Shown here: positions 21,288-33,098 of the stretch, piece after piece
Numbering within the stretch: the stretch's first letter is position 1
Layout of the letters: each line of letters opens with the position of its first letter
Assembly: GCF_900100275.1 (NCBI RefSeq)
Contig: NZ_FNET01000002.1
Coordinates: forward strand, 610,890-674,889
DNA: 64,000 nucleotides
Source: Lentzea albidocapillata subsp. violacea
GTDB lineage: Bacteria > Actinomycetota > Actinomycetes > Mycobacteriales > Pseudonocardiaceae
Direction of reading: 5' to 3'
The notes under the pieces: model-generated
Database searches by the model: none
What the model saw: the letters and a program-made list of their open reading frames with translations, nothing else
Told to the model about the DNA's origin: nothing
Made by a program: the position numbers and the translations under genes

Positions 21288-21832
21288 CCGGCGGCGATCA
21301 GCTCGCGGTAGCCGGGGATCGGGGCACCGCCCGCCTTCTCGAACAGGAGCGCCTCACTGAGGCCGACACGCGTGCCGTCGCCCAGGCTCCTGTTCGAGGT
21401 CCACAGGTTCGCGCGCAGTCCCTCGTTCTCGACGGACAGGATGTCCTCGCCGGACCGCAGAGGCTCGCCGCTGGCCCGCCGCCACTCGGCGACCGCCGTC
21501 CAGAACTCGTCGACCGCGTTCCACACGACGAGGCAGCGCGGCCCGAGCACCGCCCGGATCTCGTCCGCCGCGCGAAGCTGCGCCAGGCCGTGCGAGGCGA
21601 GGTTCTGCAGGTCCTCGACCAGCGCCACCACGAGGTCGTGGTTGGCCTCCTCGGCGGCCAGCTTCTCCGCGACCTTCCCGACCATCGGCAGCACGTCGCC
21701 GGGCGCCGCCCGGTTCGCGGCCACGTACGCCGTCATCGTGGCGACGTTCAGCTCGCTCTGGTCCTCGACGTGCTTCCAGGTGAACCCGGCCGACTCGGCC
21801 AGGCGCTGCGGCGCGGTCCTGCGTCCCCACAT
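21281..21832 (-). CDS. Hypothetical protein paired with a Scr1-type regulator
   Basis: A 183-residue soluble, mostly helical protein with no family I can name. Visible parts are a basic N-terminus (MWGRRTAPQRLAESAGFTWK), a central helix rich in Glu/Ala (VAEKLAAEEANHDLVVALVE) and an AVDEFWTAVAEWRRASGEPL segment. It follows the DUF5753 regulator by 14 bases on the same strand, the position that DUF397 proteins or other partners take in Scr1-type two-gene units. A role as the regulator's partner is inferred from placement only. Confidence 0.6.
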   Translation of the reverse strand: MWGRRTAPQRLAESAGFTWKHVEDQSELNVATMTAYVAANRAAPGDVLPMVGKVAEKLAAEEANHDLVVALVEDLQNLASHGLAQLRAADEIRAVLGPRCLVVWNAVDEFWTAVAEWRRASGEPLRSGEDILSVENEGLRANLWTSNRSLGDGTRVGLSEALLFEKAGGAPIPGYRELIAAGQ

Positions 21833-21846
21833 GTGCTTCCCCCAGG

Positions 21847-22655
21847 TCAGGCTTGTCGGGGGATCATCTCAGAGGCCTCGGCCGGTGGGGCCGGCGGCTT
21901 CTCGAGCACCTTCGAGTAGAGCGAGATCGATGCCCTGTCGTCGAGGAACAGCGCCGAGTTCAGACCCTCGACGTAGGCCATCGGCTCGTACTTGGCGAAC
22001 GACAGCATGGTGAAGTCGCCTGTCAACGCCCGGCCGGCTGGCACGATCCGAACGCTGATGTACGGCCGAATCATCAGGCGCAGAATCTCGTGGAGTTGCT
22101 CCGCCAACACATCGAGACCTCCCACCGACGAGTACAACACAGGCTCGTACACACGTAGAAGACGAATCGCTTGGTGTCGTCGATGAGCTCTCGGCGCTCG
22201 ACGCGAGCGGCGACGAGCGCCTCCACATCCTTCGCCTCCACAAACGGCGAGTCTTCGGCCAGAACGCGGATGTACGACTCGACCTGAGTCAGACCTGGCA
22301 GGAACAACGAACTCCAGGCCACCACCGTCTCGGCCATCTTCTGCTGACGGTTGAGCGCCCGAAGGCGGGGCGGCACCGGCGAATCGTAAAGCTGCAGCCA
22401 GCCTCTCTCCCTGGATTCCAGGTAGAGCTCCTTCAAGTACTTGAAATCATCCGGCGCAGCCTGACACATGCCCAGCAGGTAGGTGAAATCGTCGAGAGAC
22501 ACCCCGGCCTTGCCGTTGACCAGATCCGACAGCTTGGCGTGCTCCCACTTGACCCGCCGCGCCAGCTCACTCTCCAGCATTCCGGTTCGCGCGATCGCTT
22601 CCCGCAGGCATTCACCGAACTCGCGCCCCAGCACAATGGACACTCTCTTTGGCAT
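21847..22655 (-). pseudogene. Scr1-family XRE/DUF5753 regulator broken by a 2-bp insertion
   Basis: The first frame (from ATG 22655) encodes an XRE helix-turn-helix (ESELARRVKWEHAKLSDLVN) and the start of DUF5753 (LRALNRQQKMAETVVAWSS, LFLPGLTQVESYIRVL, VAARVERRELI). It continues to DDTKRFVFYV near 22155. The domain then resumes in another frame (YEPVLYSSVGGLDVLAEQLH, LRLMIRPYISVRIVP) up to 21847. The break lies in a GTGTG dinucleotide run (complement of 22150-22154); removing one TG would restore FYVYEPVLYSS and a normal length near 268 residues. GC is lower here (about 55 percent in a sampled line) than in the surroundings, suggesting acquisition. It could be a real decay event or a sequencing error. 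Confidence 0.85.
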
Positions 22656-22747
22656 GCCAGAGAAATTAGCCCCGCCGCTCCCCGCGCCTCCATCATTTCG
22701 GGCCCAAATTGACCTGAAAGAAGCAGATGTAGAAGGGTTCTACGACT

Positions 22748-23536
22748 TTATCGGCTCTCTTCCACGGGTATGCCGGCCAACTCCTCCGACAGGCTCGTGA
22801 ACGCCTCCGGCTGCACCCGGAACCACCCGTCGAACGGTTGCGTCATCCCCACGCACAGCACACAGACGAACGCCAGCACGGCCGAGGTCAGGCTCATCTG
22901 CAGGATGTGCCGCTTGCGCGCCGTGAACCCGATCAGCATCGGGAACACGATCATCGCGACGGCACCCGCGATCGTGCCGATCAGCATGATCCGGCCGGTG
23001 TTGTCCAGGCCACCGGCCGAATCCAGCCGGTCGCGCCGCAGGTCGGTGATCTCCCGCATCCGTTCCAGCGACCGTTCGCGCGCGCTCTTCACCTGGTCCG
23101 GTGACGTGGGCAGCGACAGGATCTCGGTGTGCAGCGAGTTCAGCGTCTCGGTGGTCTTGTCGTCGGGCTCCCCCGTCGCCAGCTTGGGCCATTCCTGGTC
23201 CACCACCAGTTTCGGGTACTCGGTGAGCAGTGAGCGGATGTGTTCGCGCTGCGGCTGCGGCACGACGGCGGTCTGCCAGTAGACGTCGGCGACCGCGGCG
23301 GCCTCGCGGGCGGCGTTGTCCTCGGCGGCGCCGCCCTCCTCCCAGACGATCACCATGTAGAAGGCCAGCGCGACGATGAACAGGCCGCTGATCACCGCGC
23401 CGAGGAAGCCGCGCGAGTCCGCGTCCCGGTCGTCGGCCTGGTCGTGGGCACGGGAACGCCCGAACAGCAGGAGGGCGATCGCCGTGACGACCACCGACGC
23501 GACAATGATGACGAGCCCGGTCCACATGGCCTCCAT
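22748..23536 (-). CDS. DUF4239-type membrane protein
   Basis: About 262 residues with two N-terminal helices (GLVIIVASVVVTAIALLLFG, then FLGAVISGLFIVALAFYMVI). A soluble, Arg/Glu-rich coiled region of about 120 residues follows (ERSLERMREITDLRRDRL), then two C-terminal helices (MLIGTIAGAVAMIVFPMLIG, LTSAVLAFVCVLCVGMTQPF). This two-plus-two layout around a cytosolic or extracellular loop is that of DUF4239 (bestrophin-like) proteins. The start is uncertain (ATG 23536 or 23527), because the GGAGG here sits between the two. No operon partner is evident. Confidence 0.75.
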   Translation of the reverse strand: MEAMWTGLVIIVASVVVTAIALLLFGRSRAHDQADDRDADSRGFLGAVISGLFIVALAFYMVIVWEEGGAAEDNAAREAAAVADVYWQTAVVPQPQREHIRSLLTEYPKLVVDQEWPKLATGEPDDKTTETLNSLHTEILSLPTSPDQVKSARERSLERMREITDLRRDRLDSAGGLDNTGRIMLIGTIAGAVAMIVFPMLIGFTARKRHILQMSLTSAVLAFVCVLCVGMTQPFDGWFRVQPEAFTSLSEELAGIPVEESR

Positions 23537-23790
23537 CTCCCCACAGCGGGCACCGTTTGGCCACCGACACCACGCTTCCCGGCAGTCTTCCCCGCCCGAC
23601 AAGAGCAACGGGCGTTGATCAAGTACACAGCAAGTCCACTTCGAACGGCCGGCTCGGAAGCCTTTGACACGAACAGGAGAACCGGCGGCGTCAGTCCTCG
23701 ACGGAGAGTGAGGACGTGGTGATCAACGGGCGGTGACAACGCCGGTCCAACCGTGCCAACCTGTGCGGCGACCCGACCGGAAGGCCTGGC

Positions 23791-25848
23791 ATGCGTGTAC
23801 CGATCCTCATCGCCGTCGTGCTGCTGGTTCCGTTGCTCACCCCGGGTCCGCCGGTCGCCGCGGCCGAGGTGTGGCGCACCCAGTTCGACGAGGCGGTGTA
23901 CGGAGACGTCACGGTCGTCGGCAACTCCGTTCTGACCTGCCCGACGCCCGAGCAGGCGGGACCGGACCCCAAGTACTCCCCGAAGTCCTGTGTGGATGCC
24001 TTGAACCGCAAGGGACACGGGCCGTCCGCGCTGAACAACAGCCATCGCATGTCGTGGACCGACGTCGACGACGACCCGGCGACGTTCAACTCGTCCCACG
24101 CCCAGATCGGCATCCCGGCCGGCGCGACCGTCGCCTACGCCAAGCTCGGCTGGGCGGGCAGCGCGACCTGCCGTGACGGTGTAACCCCACCTGGCACCCC
24201 ACGAGACCCCGTCACCTTCAACGGCACCCGCGTCAGCCCCGGCCGGTTCGTCATCGACGGGCCGGACGACCTCTCGCACACCGACAACGTCTTCTACAGC
24301 GCCGAGGCCGACGTCACGCGGGCGTTGACGAGCGGCACCGTGACGGTCGGCAACGTCTGGGCGCCGCAGGGGTTCGACTGCTTCGGCGGCTGGTCGCTGA
24401 CGGTCGTGTGGAAGTTCGCGAACGCCACCGCGGCAGCACCCGCGAAGCGGCACATCGCGGTGCACGGCGGACATGTCCGGCTCCCCACGAGGAAGCCGGT
24501 GCTGCACACCCCGATCGCGCCGACGCACCCCACCGGTGGGGTCATCCGTGTGGGTATGACCGCGTACGAGGGCGACTGGGCCACGGACGGCGACCAGATG
24601 CTGATCAACGGCACCGCGGTCGGCGGGCGCAACGCGTTCGTGTCGTCCGCACAGGGTGCCGCGTACCCCAACAACATGAGCGTCGACGCGCGCACGATCA
24701 CCGTCGACGCCAACGTCCTCAAGCCCGGCACGAAGAGCGCCGAACTGGCGTTCAGGAGAGCGGAGGACGCGTTCCTCGTCCAGAGCATCGCGTGGTCGTT
24801 CCCACTCCCCGAACTCACCCTCGCCGTCGACCCCGTGAAGCCCGTCGCGCACCCCAAGGACACCGTCGCGCAGACCGCGACGGTCACCAACGCCGGTGAC
24901 GCGCCCGCCGCCGACGTGACCGTGTGCGGCCAGCAGGTCGGCACGATCGCCCCGCACGCCACGGCGACGCGCACGTGCTCGTCCACGGCGGCCGACGACG
25001 ACTACCCCACGACGGTCGCGGTGAGCGGCACCAGCCTCGCGGGCGATCCACTCGCGGCGCAGCAGTCGTCGACCGTGGACGTGCTGCACCCGGCATTGCG
25101 CGCGACCGCCACGACCGAGCCACTGACGGCGCTGCCGGGCCAGGCCGTGAAGTTCACGACGACGGTCACGAACACCGGCGACACCCCGCTCTACGGCCTC
25201 ACAGCCCGTGCGGCTGCCGGGTGTGACCCCATGCAGGGTCAGCTCGACCCCGGAGCCACGGCGGCGGTCGCCTGCACGGCCCCGGCGGGCGACGAGAGCG
25301 GCGCGCTGACCGCGACCGTCTCGGCCGCCGACAGGATCGGCGGCAAGGTCGAGGCGTCGGCGTCCGTACGGGTCGAGGTGATCTACCCGCGCCTGACCAT
25401 CAGCGCGGTCTGGTCGAAGGACCGCGCGCGGGACGGCGAGGTCGTCACCGTCACGGTCACGGTCGGCAACCCGTCCGGCCTGCCGATCGCGAACGTCCGG
25501 GTGGACGGCGAGCCCGCCGCCTGCCGCCGGACGTTCCCGGTGCTGGCACCCCGTTCCCGCGTCACCTACACCTGCCAGGTCACCGCCCCGATGAACTCCC
25601 GGCTGACGGTGTCCGGTGCGGGTGCCGGCGCGGCGATCAGCGAGACCGCGGTCGTCCGGATCGAGTCGGTGAACGCCCCGCCCGATCCCGCTCCGCCCGT
25701 GCCGACACCTGACGAACCACCGCCCCCGCGGCCGGTCGCGCACGTCCAGCAGGTGTCGAAACCCGCGGTCGGTGGTGTGGCGGCGGTGATCGGGATGATC
25801 GGCATGGTGGTCGTCGCGAGCGCGTTGGGCGGGCTGGGGCGTCGCTGA
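23791..25848 (+). CDS. Secreted, membrane-anchored DUF11-repeat surface protein
   Basis: A 685-residue precursor with a signal peptide (MRVPILIAVVLLVPLLTPGP, cleavage near VAAAEV). The N-terminal 320 residues form a domain seen in large actinomycete wall proteins (VWRTQFDEAVYGDVTVVGNS; SWTDVDDDPATFNSSHAQI). Three Ig-like DUF11 repeats follow, each with a VTNAGD/VTNTGD/VGNPSG turn near residues 365, 450 and 560. A Pro-rich spacer leads to one C-terminal helix (VAAVIGMIGMVVVASALGGL) and GRR. It is probably a surface or spore-coat protein; a partner or adhesive function is unproven. It stands alone on the plus strand. Confidence 0.85.
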   Translation: MRVPILIAVVLLVPLLTPGPPVAAAEVWRTQFDEAVYGDVTVVGNSVLTCPTPEQAGPDPKYSPKSCVDALNRKGHGPSALNNSHRMSWTDVDDDPATFNSSHAQIGIPAGATVAYAKLGWAGSATCRDGVTPPGTPRDPVTFNGTRVSPGRFVIDGPDDLSHTDNVFYSAEADVTRALTSGTVTVGNVWAPQGFDCFGGWSLTVVWKFANATAAAPAKRHIAVHGGHVRLPTRKPVLHTPIAPTHPTGGVIRVGMTAYEGDWATDGDQMLINGTAVGGRNAFVSSAQGAAYPNNMSVDARTITVDANVLKPGTKSAELAFRRAEDAFLVQSIAWSFPLPELTLAVDPVKPVAHPKDTVAQTATVTNAGDAPAADVTVCGQQVGTIAPHATATRTCSSTAADDDYPTTVAVSGTSLAGDPLAAQQSSTVDVLHPALRATATTEPLTALPGQAVKFTTTVTNTGDTPLYGLTARAAAGCDPMQGQLDPGATAAVACTAPAGDESGALTATVSAADRIGGKVEASASVRVEVIYPRLTISAVWSKDRARDGEVVTVTVTVGNPSGLPIANVRVDGEPAACRRTFPVLAPRSRVTYTCQVTAPMNSRLTVSGAGAGAAISETAVVRIESVNAPPDPAPPVPTPDEPPPPRPVAHVQQVSKPAVGGVAAVIGMIGMVVVASALGGLGRR

Positions 25849-25921
25849 GGTCCGGCGAAATCGTTTTCGTGGTGTGGACACGGGCGTGTTGCTCCAGGGC
25901 CGGATGCGGTAGAAGGGTCCT

Positions 25922-26476
25922 GTGGAGATCACCGCCTTCCTCGACCGCAAGCTCGCCCGCAGGTTCCGGACGTACGACATCGACGGCGACGGGTTCATCG
26001 AGCGGGAGGACTTCACACAGGCGGGCGAACGCACCACCAAGGCGTTCGGGCTGGCGGCGGACGATCCGAAGGCCGTGCGGTTCCACGACATGCTGATCGG
26101 GCTGTGGGAGCACCTGTCGTCGGCCGCCGATCTGGACCGCGACGGGCGCATCAGCGTCGAGGAGTACAAGAACGCGTTCGCGAACGGGCTGCTGGAGACG
26201 CCGGAGTCGTTCGACGAGGGTTATGTGCCGTTCCTGGACGCGCTGATGTCGGTCGCGGACGAGGACGACGACGGCAAGCTCACGCTCGAAGAGCACGTGA
26301 AGTGGACCGGCGCGCTGATGAACCTCTCGGAGCGCGACGCGCGCGGAATCCACGACCTGTTGTCCGACGAGGACGGGCTGCTGCCCACCCAGGCCATGCT
26401 GGCGGCCATCCGGGAGTTCTACTTCTCCGAGGATCCCGCCGAGGCAGGCAACTGGCTGCTGGGGTCGTTGGACTGA
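25922..26476 (+). CDS. Calerythrin-like EF-hand calcium-binding protein, copy 1
   Basis: 184 residues beginning (GTG) EITAFLDRKLARRFRTYD. The calcium loops are DIDGDGFIEREDF (first), DLDRDGRISVEEY (third position in the fold) and DEDDDGKLTLEEH; the fourth (SDEDGLLPTQAML) lacks canonical ligands. This arrangement and the RFRTYD start match calerythrin, the actinomycete relative of sarcoplasmic calcium-binding proteins, thought to buffer calcium. It is one base from the GNAT gene, so the pair is co-translated. A second paralogue is at 29662. Confidence 0.92.
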   Translation: MEITAFLDRKLARRFRTYDIDGDGFIEREDFTQAGERTTKAFGLAADDPKAVRFHDMLIGLWEHLSSAADLDRDGRISVEEYKNAFANGLLETPESFDEGYVPFLDALMSVADEDDDGKLTLEEHVKWTGALMNLSERDARGIHDLLSDEDGLLPTQAMLAAIREFYFSEDPAEAGNWLLGSLD

Positions 26477-26477
26477 C

Positions 26478-27194
26478 GTGCTGCTGAAGACGCTGCAGGA
26501 GTACGCGGCACGGGCCCAGCCCGCCGCGCACGTCGAGGAGGCGGGCGGCTGGTGGCTGCGGCACTCCCCCGGCGACGCCTGGTGGGTGAGCGCCGTGCTG
26601 CCGCACGACCGCGAGGACCGGGTGGCGCTGGCCGAGGAGTTCTGCGCCGAACGCGGGGCCGGGGCGCGGTTCCAGATCACGCCGGGCGTGTGCGCGGACG
26701 ATCTCGACCGGACGTTGCACAACCGGGGTTATGTGCGGGGTCATGACATGTCCCTGCAGATCGCATCGACCTCCGAGGTGCTGCGCCAGTCCCACGCGGA
26801 CGCGGGCGAGGTGACGGCACGGCCGACCGACGAGTGGCTCGCGGCGTGGCAGGCGGCGACCACACGGGACGTCAGTGCCGAACGCGACCTGCTCAGCCGC
26901 GTCGAGCACCCGTCCGCGTACGCGTACGCCGAGGTGGACGGCCAGGTGGTGGCCGTGGGGCGTGCGGTGACCGAGGAGGGGTGGGCCGGGGTGTTCGGCA
27001 TGGCGACACTCCCGCACGCACGCGGTCAGGGCGCAGCACGGTCCGTGCTCGCCGCACTGGCGTCGTGGGCGGCCGCGCGCGAGGCGAACCACATGTACCT
27101 GCAGATGGAGAAGGCGAACACCACGGCGTTCCGGCTGTACGAACGGACGGGGTTCCGCGAGGTGTGCACCTACCACTACCGGATTCGTGCGTAA
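26478..27194 (+). CDS. GNAT-family N-acetyltransferase
   Basis: 238 residues with a poorly conserved N-terminal half and a clear C-terminal GNAT fold. Strand 4 is SAYAYAEVDGQVVAVGRAV, the acetyl-CoA loop is TLPHARGQGAARSVLAAL (R/QxxGxG/A type), and it ends KANTTAFRLYERTGFRE. Such proteins acetylate amines on small molecules or proteins. Its GTG start lies one base after the EF-hand stop. The C-terminal FRLYERTGFREVCTYHYR is typical of the family annotated as aminoglycoside- or Rim-like acetyltransferases, but no substrate can be assigned. Confidence 0.88.
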   Translation: MLLKTLQEYAARAQPAAHVEEAGGWWLRHSPGDAWWVSAVLPHDREDRVALAEEFCAERGAGARFQITPGVCADDLDRTLHNRGYVRGHDMSLQIASTSEVLRQSHADAGEVTARPTDEWLAAWQAATTRDVSAERDLLSRVEHPSAYAYAEVDGQVVAVGRAVTEEGWAGVFGMATLPHARGQGAARSVLAALASWAAAREANHMYLQMEKANTTAFRLYERTGFREVCTYHYRIRA

Positions 27195-27246
27195 CCAATC
27201 AGGAATCAAGAAGGCAGAGCCGGGTGGCGCGAGTTAGTTTTGCGCC

Positions 27247-29643
<2,397 letters not shown>

Positions 29644-29661
29644 CGGGGTACACAAGGGGGC

Positions 29662-30216
29662 ATGAAGATCACGCCGTTCCTCGACCGCAGGCTCAGTCGC
29701 AGGTTCGAGACCTACGACAGCGACGGGGACGGGTACGTCGAGCGCTCGGACTTCGACCTGGCGAGCGCCCGGCTGACCTCGGCGTTCGGCCTGACGGACG
29801 ACGACGTGCGGGCGAAGCGGTTCCACGAGCAGTTGCTGGGCGTGTGGGGCCACCTCGCCGCCATGACGGACACGAACGACGACGACCGGATCAGCCTGGC
29901 CGAGTACCGGACGGCGTTCGTGCGCGGGCTGCTGGGACGCCCCGAGGCGTTCGACGACGTCTACGTGCCGTACCTCGACGCGCTGCTGGCCGTCGCCGAC
30001 CACGACGGTGACGGCCGGCTCGGCGTGGACGAGCACGTGCGGTGGTCCAAGGCGTTGATGCACGTGTCCGAGGCCGACGCACGGGCCGTGCACGCGCGGC
30101 TCGACCACGACGGTGACGGGTTGATCGGGACCGAGGACCTGCTCGCCGCGTGGCGGGCGTTCTACTTCTCGGAGGACGAGGACGGGCCGGGAGCCTGGCT
30201 GCTCGGCCCGCTCTAG
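29662..30216 (+). CDS. Calerythrin-like EF-hand calcium-binding protein, copy 2
   Basis: 184 residues, the same length as copy 1 and clearly paralogous (ITPFLDRRLSRRFETYD versus ITAFLDRKLARRFRTYD). Loops: DSDGDGYVERSDF, DTNDDDRISLAEY, DHDGDGRLGVDEH and DHDGDGLIGTEDL. The fourth loop has all acidic ligands, unlike copy 1, so this copy may bind one more calcium. It follows the UvrA-like gene by 18 bases. The pair of paralogues brackets a GNAT and an ABC ATPase. Confidence 0.92.
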   Translation: MKITPFLDRRLSRRFETYDSDGDGYVERSDFDLASARLTSAFGLTDDDVRAKRFHEQLLGVWGHLAAMTDTNDDDRISLAEYRTAFVRGLLGRPEAFDDVYVPYLDALLAVADHDGDGRLGVDEHVRWSKALMHVSEADARAVHARLDHDGDGLIGTEDLLAAWRAFYFSEDEDGPGAWLLGPL

Positions 30217-30219
30217 CCA

Positions 30220-30648
30220 CTAGCTCTGGCTCTGCTCGGCTGCCTTCTTGATCGAGGCTGCCTCGGTCTCGACGTACCGCTTGGCCCGCGCCTTCGTCAT
30301 CAGCCAGCCGACACCCGCGAGCGGGCCGGACACGGTCAGCGCGAGGGTGAGCCGGGTGCCGCCGGAATGCGGCTCGACGACGTGCGAGGCGACACCGAGG
30401 ACGCCCGGCGACTTCGACTCCCACGTGTACGAGGTGCCGTCGGTCAGTTCGGTCACGGTCCACACGGCCTCGGGCAGCTTCGGCTGGCGGAGGCGGGCGC
30501 TGGAGCCGACGGCGAACGGTCCTTCGTCGAGGCGTTCCACGGAGTCGACCGTCGGGATACGGTCCGGCCAGCGCTCGATGTCGACGAGGATCGCCCAGAC
30601 GCGGTCCGGCGGGGCCGCGATCGTGATGGTGTGCTCCAGGCCTGGCAT
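30220..30648 (-). CDS. SRPBCC (START-fold) polyketide-cyclase-like protein
   Basis: 142 residues: LEHTITIAAPPDRVWAILVD, then VDSVERLDEGPFAVGSSARL, a central YTWESKSPGVLGVASHVVE, and a C-terminal helix LMTKARAKRYVETEAASIKK. This is the helix-grip layout of the polyketide_cyc2 group, which binds hydrophobic ligands. It follows the dehydrogenase gene by 16 bases in the rho operon and ends three bases before the convergent EF-hand gene. The ligand is unknown. Confidence 0.88.
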   Translation of the reverse strand: MPGLEHTITIAAPPDRVWAILVDIERWPDRIPTVDSVERLDEGPFAVGSSARLRQPKLPEAVWTVTELTDGTSYTWESKSPGVLGVASHVVEPHSGGTRLTLALTVSGPLAGVGWLMTKARAKRYVETEAASIKKAAEQSQS

Positions 30649-30664
30649 GCGCCGAGTCTACGGC

Positions 30665-31798
30665 TCAGGGGAACCGCAGTTCGATCTCCGTCACGGCGGC
30701 GGCCGCGAGGTGCCGCGCCGCTGCTCGCGGTGACGGTTCGCTGATGACCGCGGTGACGAGCCGGCGCATGTTCGTGCCGATCTTCTCGAACGCCGACTCG
30801 GCCGTGGCGTCGATGTCGCCGAACAGGGTCCACCACCACCAGGAGTTCGTGGCGGAGTTCGCGACGACGTCCGGGATGACCAACGCGTCGATCATCGCCT
30901 CCGCCTCGGGTGTCACGGGCATGTTCGCCGCTTCGACGATGAGCTTGGCCCTGACCTGTCCCGCGTTGCCGCTGTCGATCGCGTAGCTGGTCGCGGCGGG
31001 GACGAGGACGTCCGCCTGGACGTCGAGCCAGCTGTCGCCGGGGAGTTCCCGGTCCTCTGGGCGGAGTTTCGTTCTGTCGATGGCCCCGTGCGCGTCGCGG
31101 GACAGCAGCAGGGTTTCCACGTCGAGCCCGGCCGGGTTGGCCACGACGCCGTGGACGTCCGCGAGCCCCACGACCCTGACTTTCGCCTTGGCGAGGTAGC
31201 GGGCGGTGGCGCCACCCATCGAGCCGAAACCCTGCACGAACGCGGTGGGGTTATGCAGGTGGAGATGGTCGATGCCGGTCAGCGCGGCCTCGGCCACGCC
31301 GTAGCCACCGGCCAGTTCGTCCAGGCTGACACCGTCAACGGTGACCTGGAAGGCGTCCGCGAGGCGTTGCCTGGCCTTCTTCTCGTCGTCGAGCAGCGGG
31401 TAGACCGCCTGGATGGACGACTGGAGGCCGATCTTCGCGATGGCCTCGTCGATGGTGGACTGCCGTAACCCCAGGTCCTCCCCCATCGTCCAGAAGCGTT
31501 CGATGTAGGGCGACATGGCGTGCAGGTAGGCCGTGAGGACGTCCTTCGCCCGCGGGTCGTAGGGGTCGAAGTCGATACCGCCCTTGGCGCCGCCGAGCGG
31601 GACATAGCGCGCCGCCGGGTCGTAGTTGAGGGCTTCCTTGGCGGTCATGCCCTCGGCCAGGGCGCGAACCTCGTCGAGCGTGCAGCCCGCGCGCATGCGC
31701 AGACCCCCACTGCTGACCCCGCGCACCAGCCGGTCGATGACCAGGTAGCCGCGCGCTTGGGTGGCCGGGTCGGTCCACGTGACCTGGAGAAGACTCAT
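30665..31798 (-). CDS. Glu/Leu/Phe/Val dehydrogenase family protein
   Basis: 377 residues with the catalytic Lys in VPLGGAKGGIDFDP and the NAD domain motif VQGFGSMGGATARYLAKAKV. A DVLVPAATSYAIDSGNAGQV segment and the final NSATNSWWWWTLFGDID (four Trp in a row) follow. It catalyses reversible oxidative deamination of an amino acid. The lengths of the N-terminal part and the missing Glu-type specificity loop do not allow a substrate call; branched-chain or aromatic amino acids are possible. It follows the rho paralogue by 25 bases. Confidence 0.85.
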   Translation of the reverse strand: MSLLQVTWTDPATQARGYLVIDRLVRGVSSGGLRMRAGCTLDEVRALAEGMTAKEALNYDPAARYVPLGGAKGGIDFDPYDPRAKDVLTAYLHAMSPYIERFWTMGEDLGLRQSTIDEAIAKIGLQSSIQAVYPLLDDEKKARQRLADAFQVTVDGVSLDELAGGYGVAEAALTGIDHLHLHNPTAFVQGFGSMGGATARYLAKAKVRVVGLADVHGVVANPAGLDVETLLLSRDAHGAIDRTKLRPEDRELPGDSWLDVQADVLVPAATSYAIDSGNAGQVRAKLIVEAANMPVTPEAEAMIDALVIPDVVANSATNSWWWWTLFGDIDATAESAFEKIGTNMRRLVTAVISEPSPRAAARHLAAAAVTEIELRFP

Positions 31799-31823
31799 CG
31801 CCGCCAGTCAACCACCTGGAGCG

Positions 31824-32849
31824 TCACCGCGACATCTGCAGGAGGAACTCCGCGTTGCTCTGCGTCTTGCGCAGTCCGTCGACGATCACGTCGATGTCCC
31901 GGTCCGCCAGCGCGCGTCGCAGCGCGTTCGTGATGACGAGTTCCTGGGGCGACACCAGCAGTTCCGACTTGCGCGTGCTCGACTGCTGGAGGTCGATCGC
32001 GGGGTAGATCCGCCGCTGCGCCGCCTTGCGGTCGAGCTTCAGCTCGGCGTTGCCGGTGCTCTTGAGCTCCTCGAAGATCGCCGTGTCGGCGAGCGACCCG
32101 GTCTCGACGAGCGCGGTGGCGAAGATCGTGAGGCTGCCGCCGTCCTCGATGTTGCGTGCCGCGCCGAGGAACTGCTTCGGCGGCGTCAGCGCCCTGGCGT
32201 CGATGCCACCACTGAGGATGCGCCCGCCGTTGGGCTGCGCGAGGTTGTAGGCACGCCCGAGCCGCGTCAGCGAGTCGAGCAGGATCACCACGTCCTGCCC
32301 GTCCTCGACGAGCCGCTTGGCCCGCTCGACGGCGAGCTCGGCGACCCGGATGTGCTCATTGGGGTGCTCGTCGAAGGTCGACGTGAACATCTCGCCCGGA
32401 ATGGTGGTGCGCATGTCGGTCACCTCCTCCGGCCGTTCGCCGACGAGCGCGACGATAAGGTGGGCCTCGGGGTGGTTCTTGGCGATCGCGGCCGCGATCT
32501 GTTGCAGCACAATGGTCTTGCCTGCCTTGGGCGGCGCGACGATCAGCGCCCGCTGCCCCTTGCCGACCGGCATGACCAGGTCGATCGCCCGGCTGGTGAG
32601 CTCGTTCGGATCGTGCTCCAGCCGCAGCCGCTCGTTGGGATAGAGCGGCGTCAGGTCCTCGAACCGTGGCCGCTTGTGCGGCGCACGTCCGTTGACCGTG
32701 TCGACGCCGACGAGCTTGTCGTTCTCCGCTTCGCCGCTGATCTGGTCGCCGCGCCGCAGGTCGTACTGCCTCACGAGACTCTGCGGGACCTGCGGCCCGT
32801 CCACGAGAAACGCCTTGTTGTTACGTACGTCGAGTACACCGATGTGCAT
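31824..32849 (-). CDS. Compact Rho-type termination factor
   Basis: 341 residues only, against about 600-700 for the usual actinomycete Rho. It lacks the N-terminal helix bundle and the basic insertion, starting directly at the RNA-binding OB region ([19 protein letters not shown]). The ATPase core is intact: [20 protein letters not shown] (Walker A), [30 protein letters not shown] (Walker B), and [20 protein letters not shown]. One family position differs: LVGERPEE where most Rho have LIDERPEE. ATG 32849 follows a GAAAGGACAG ribosome site. It is probably a paralogue; the full-length rho would lie elsewhere. Confidence 0.9.
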   Translation of the reverse strand: MHIGVLDVRNNKAFLVDGPQVPQSLVRQYDLRRGDQISGEAENDKLVGVDTVNGRAPHKRPRFEDLTPLYPNERLRLEHDPNELTSRAIDLVMPVGKGQRALIVAPPKAGKTIVLQQIAAAIAKNHPEAHLIVALVGERPEEVTDMRTTIPGEMFTSTFDEHPNEHIRVAELAVERAKRLVEDGQDVVILLDSLTRLGRAYNLAQPNGGRILSGGIDARALTPPKQFLGAARNIEDGGSLTIFATALVETGSLADTAIFEELKSTGNAELKLDRKAAQRRIYPAIDLQQSSTRKSELLVSPQELVITNALRRALADRDIDVIVDGLRKTQSNAEFLLQMSR

Positions 32850-33098
32850 CGGGTCTGTCCTTTCAGGAGGGTTGTTCGAGACGCGCTTCGTCGACTCCGC
32901 GCACGGGGTGCGACGGGAGGAGAGCGCTGCAGATGCCGTTGACCGACTGCATCTGATGTGGGTCCGCCGGCGTGAGAAGCCGGGGGTGGTGGCTGCGGCG
33001 TTGTGATCGTCCAGCAGCTGGTCGGAACTTACGTGCGCTTACCTGCGCACCGCCGGGTTATGAACGAACTGTAGCAGAGAACGCCGGCAGCGCGCTTG
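32850..33098 (-). promoter_or_regulatory. Leader region upstream of the compact rho gene
   Basis: About 249 bases without a gene, minus strand. A TACAGT (complement of 33068-33073) could be a -10 element, leaving a leader of about 215 bases. Rho genes are often autoregulated by attenuation in such leaders, but no specific structure was established here. Confidence 0.35.
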
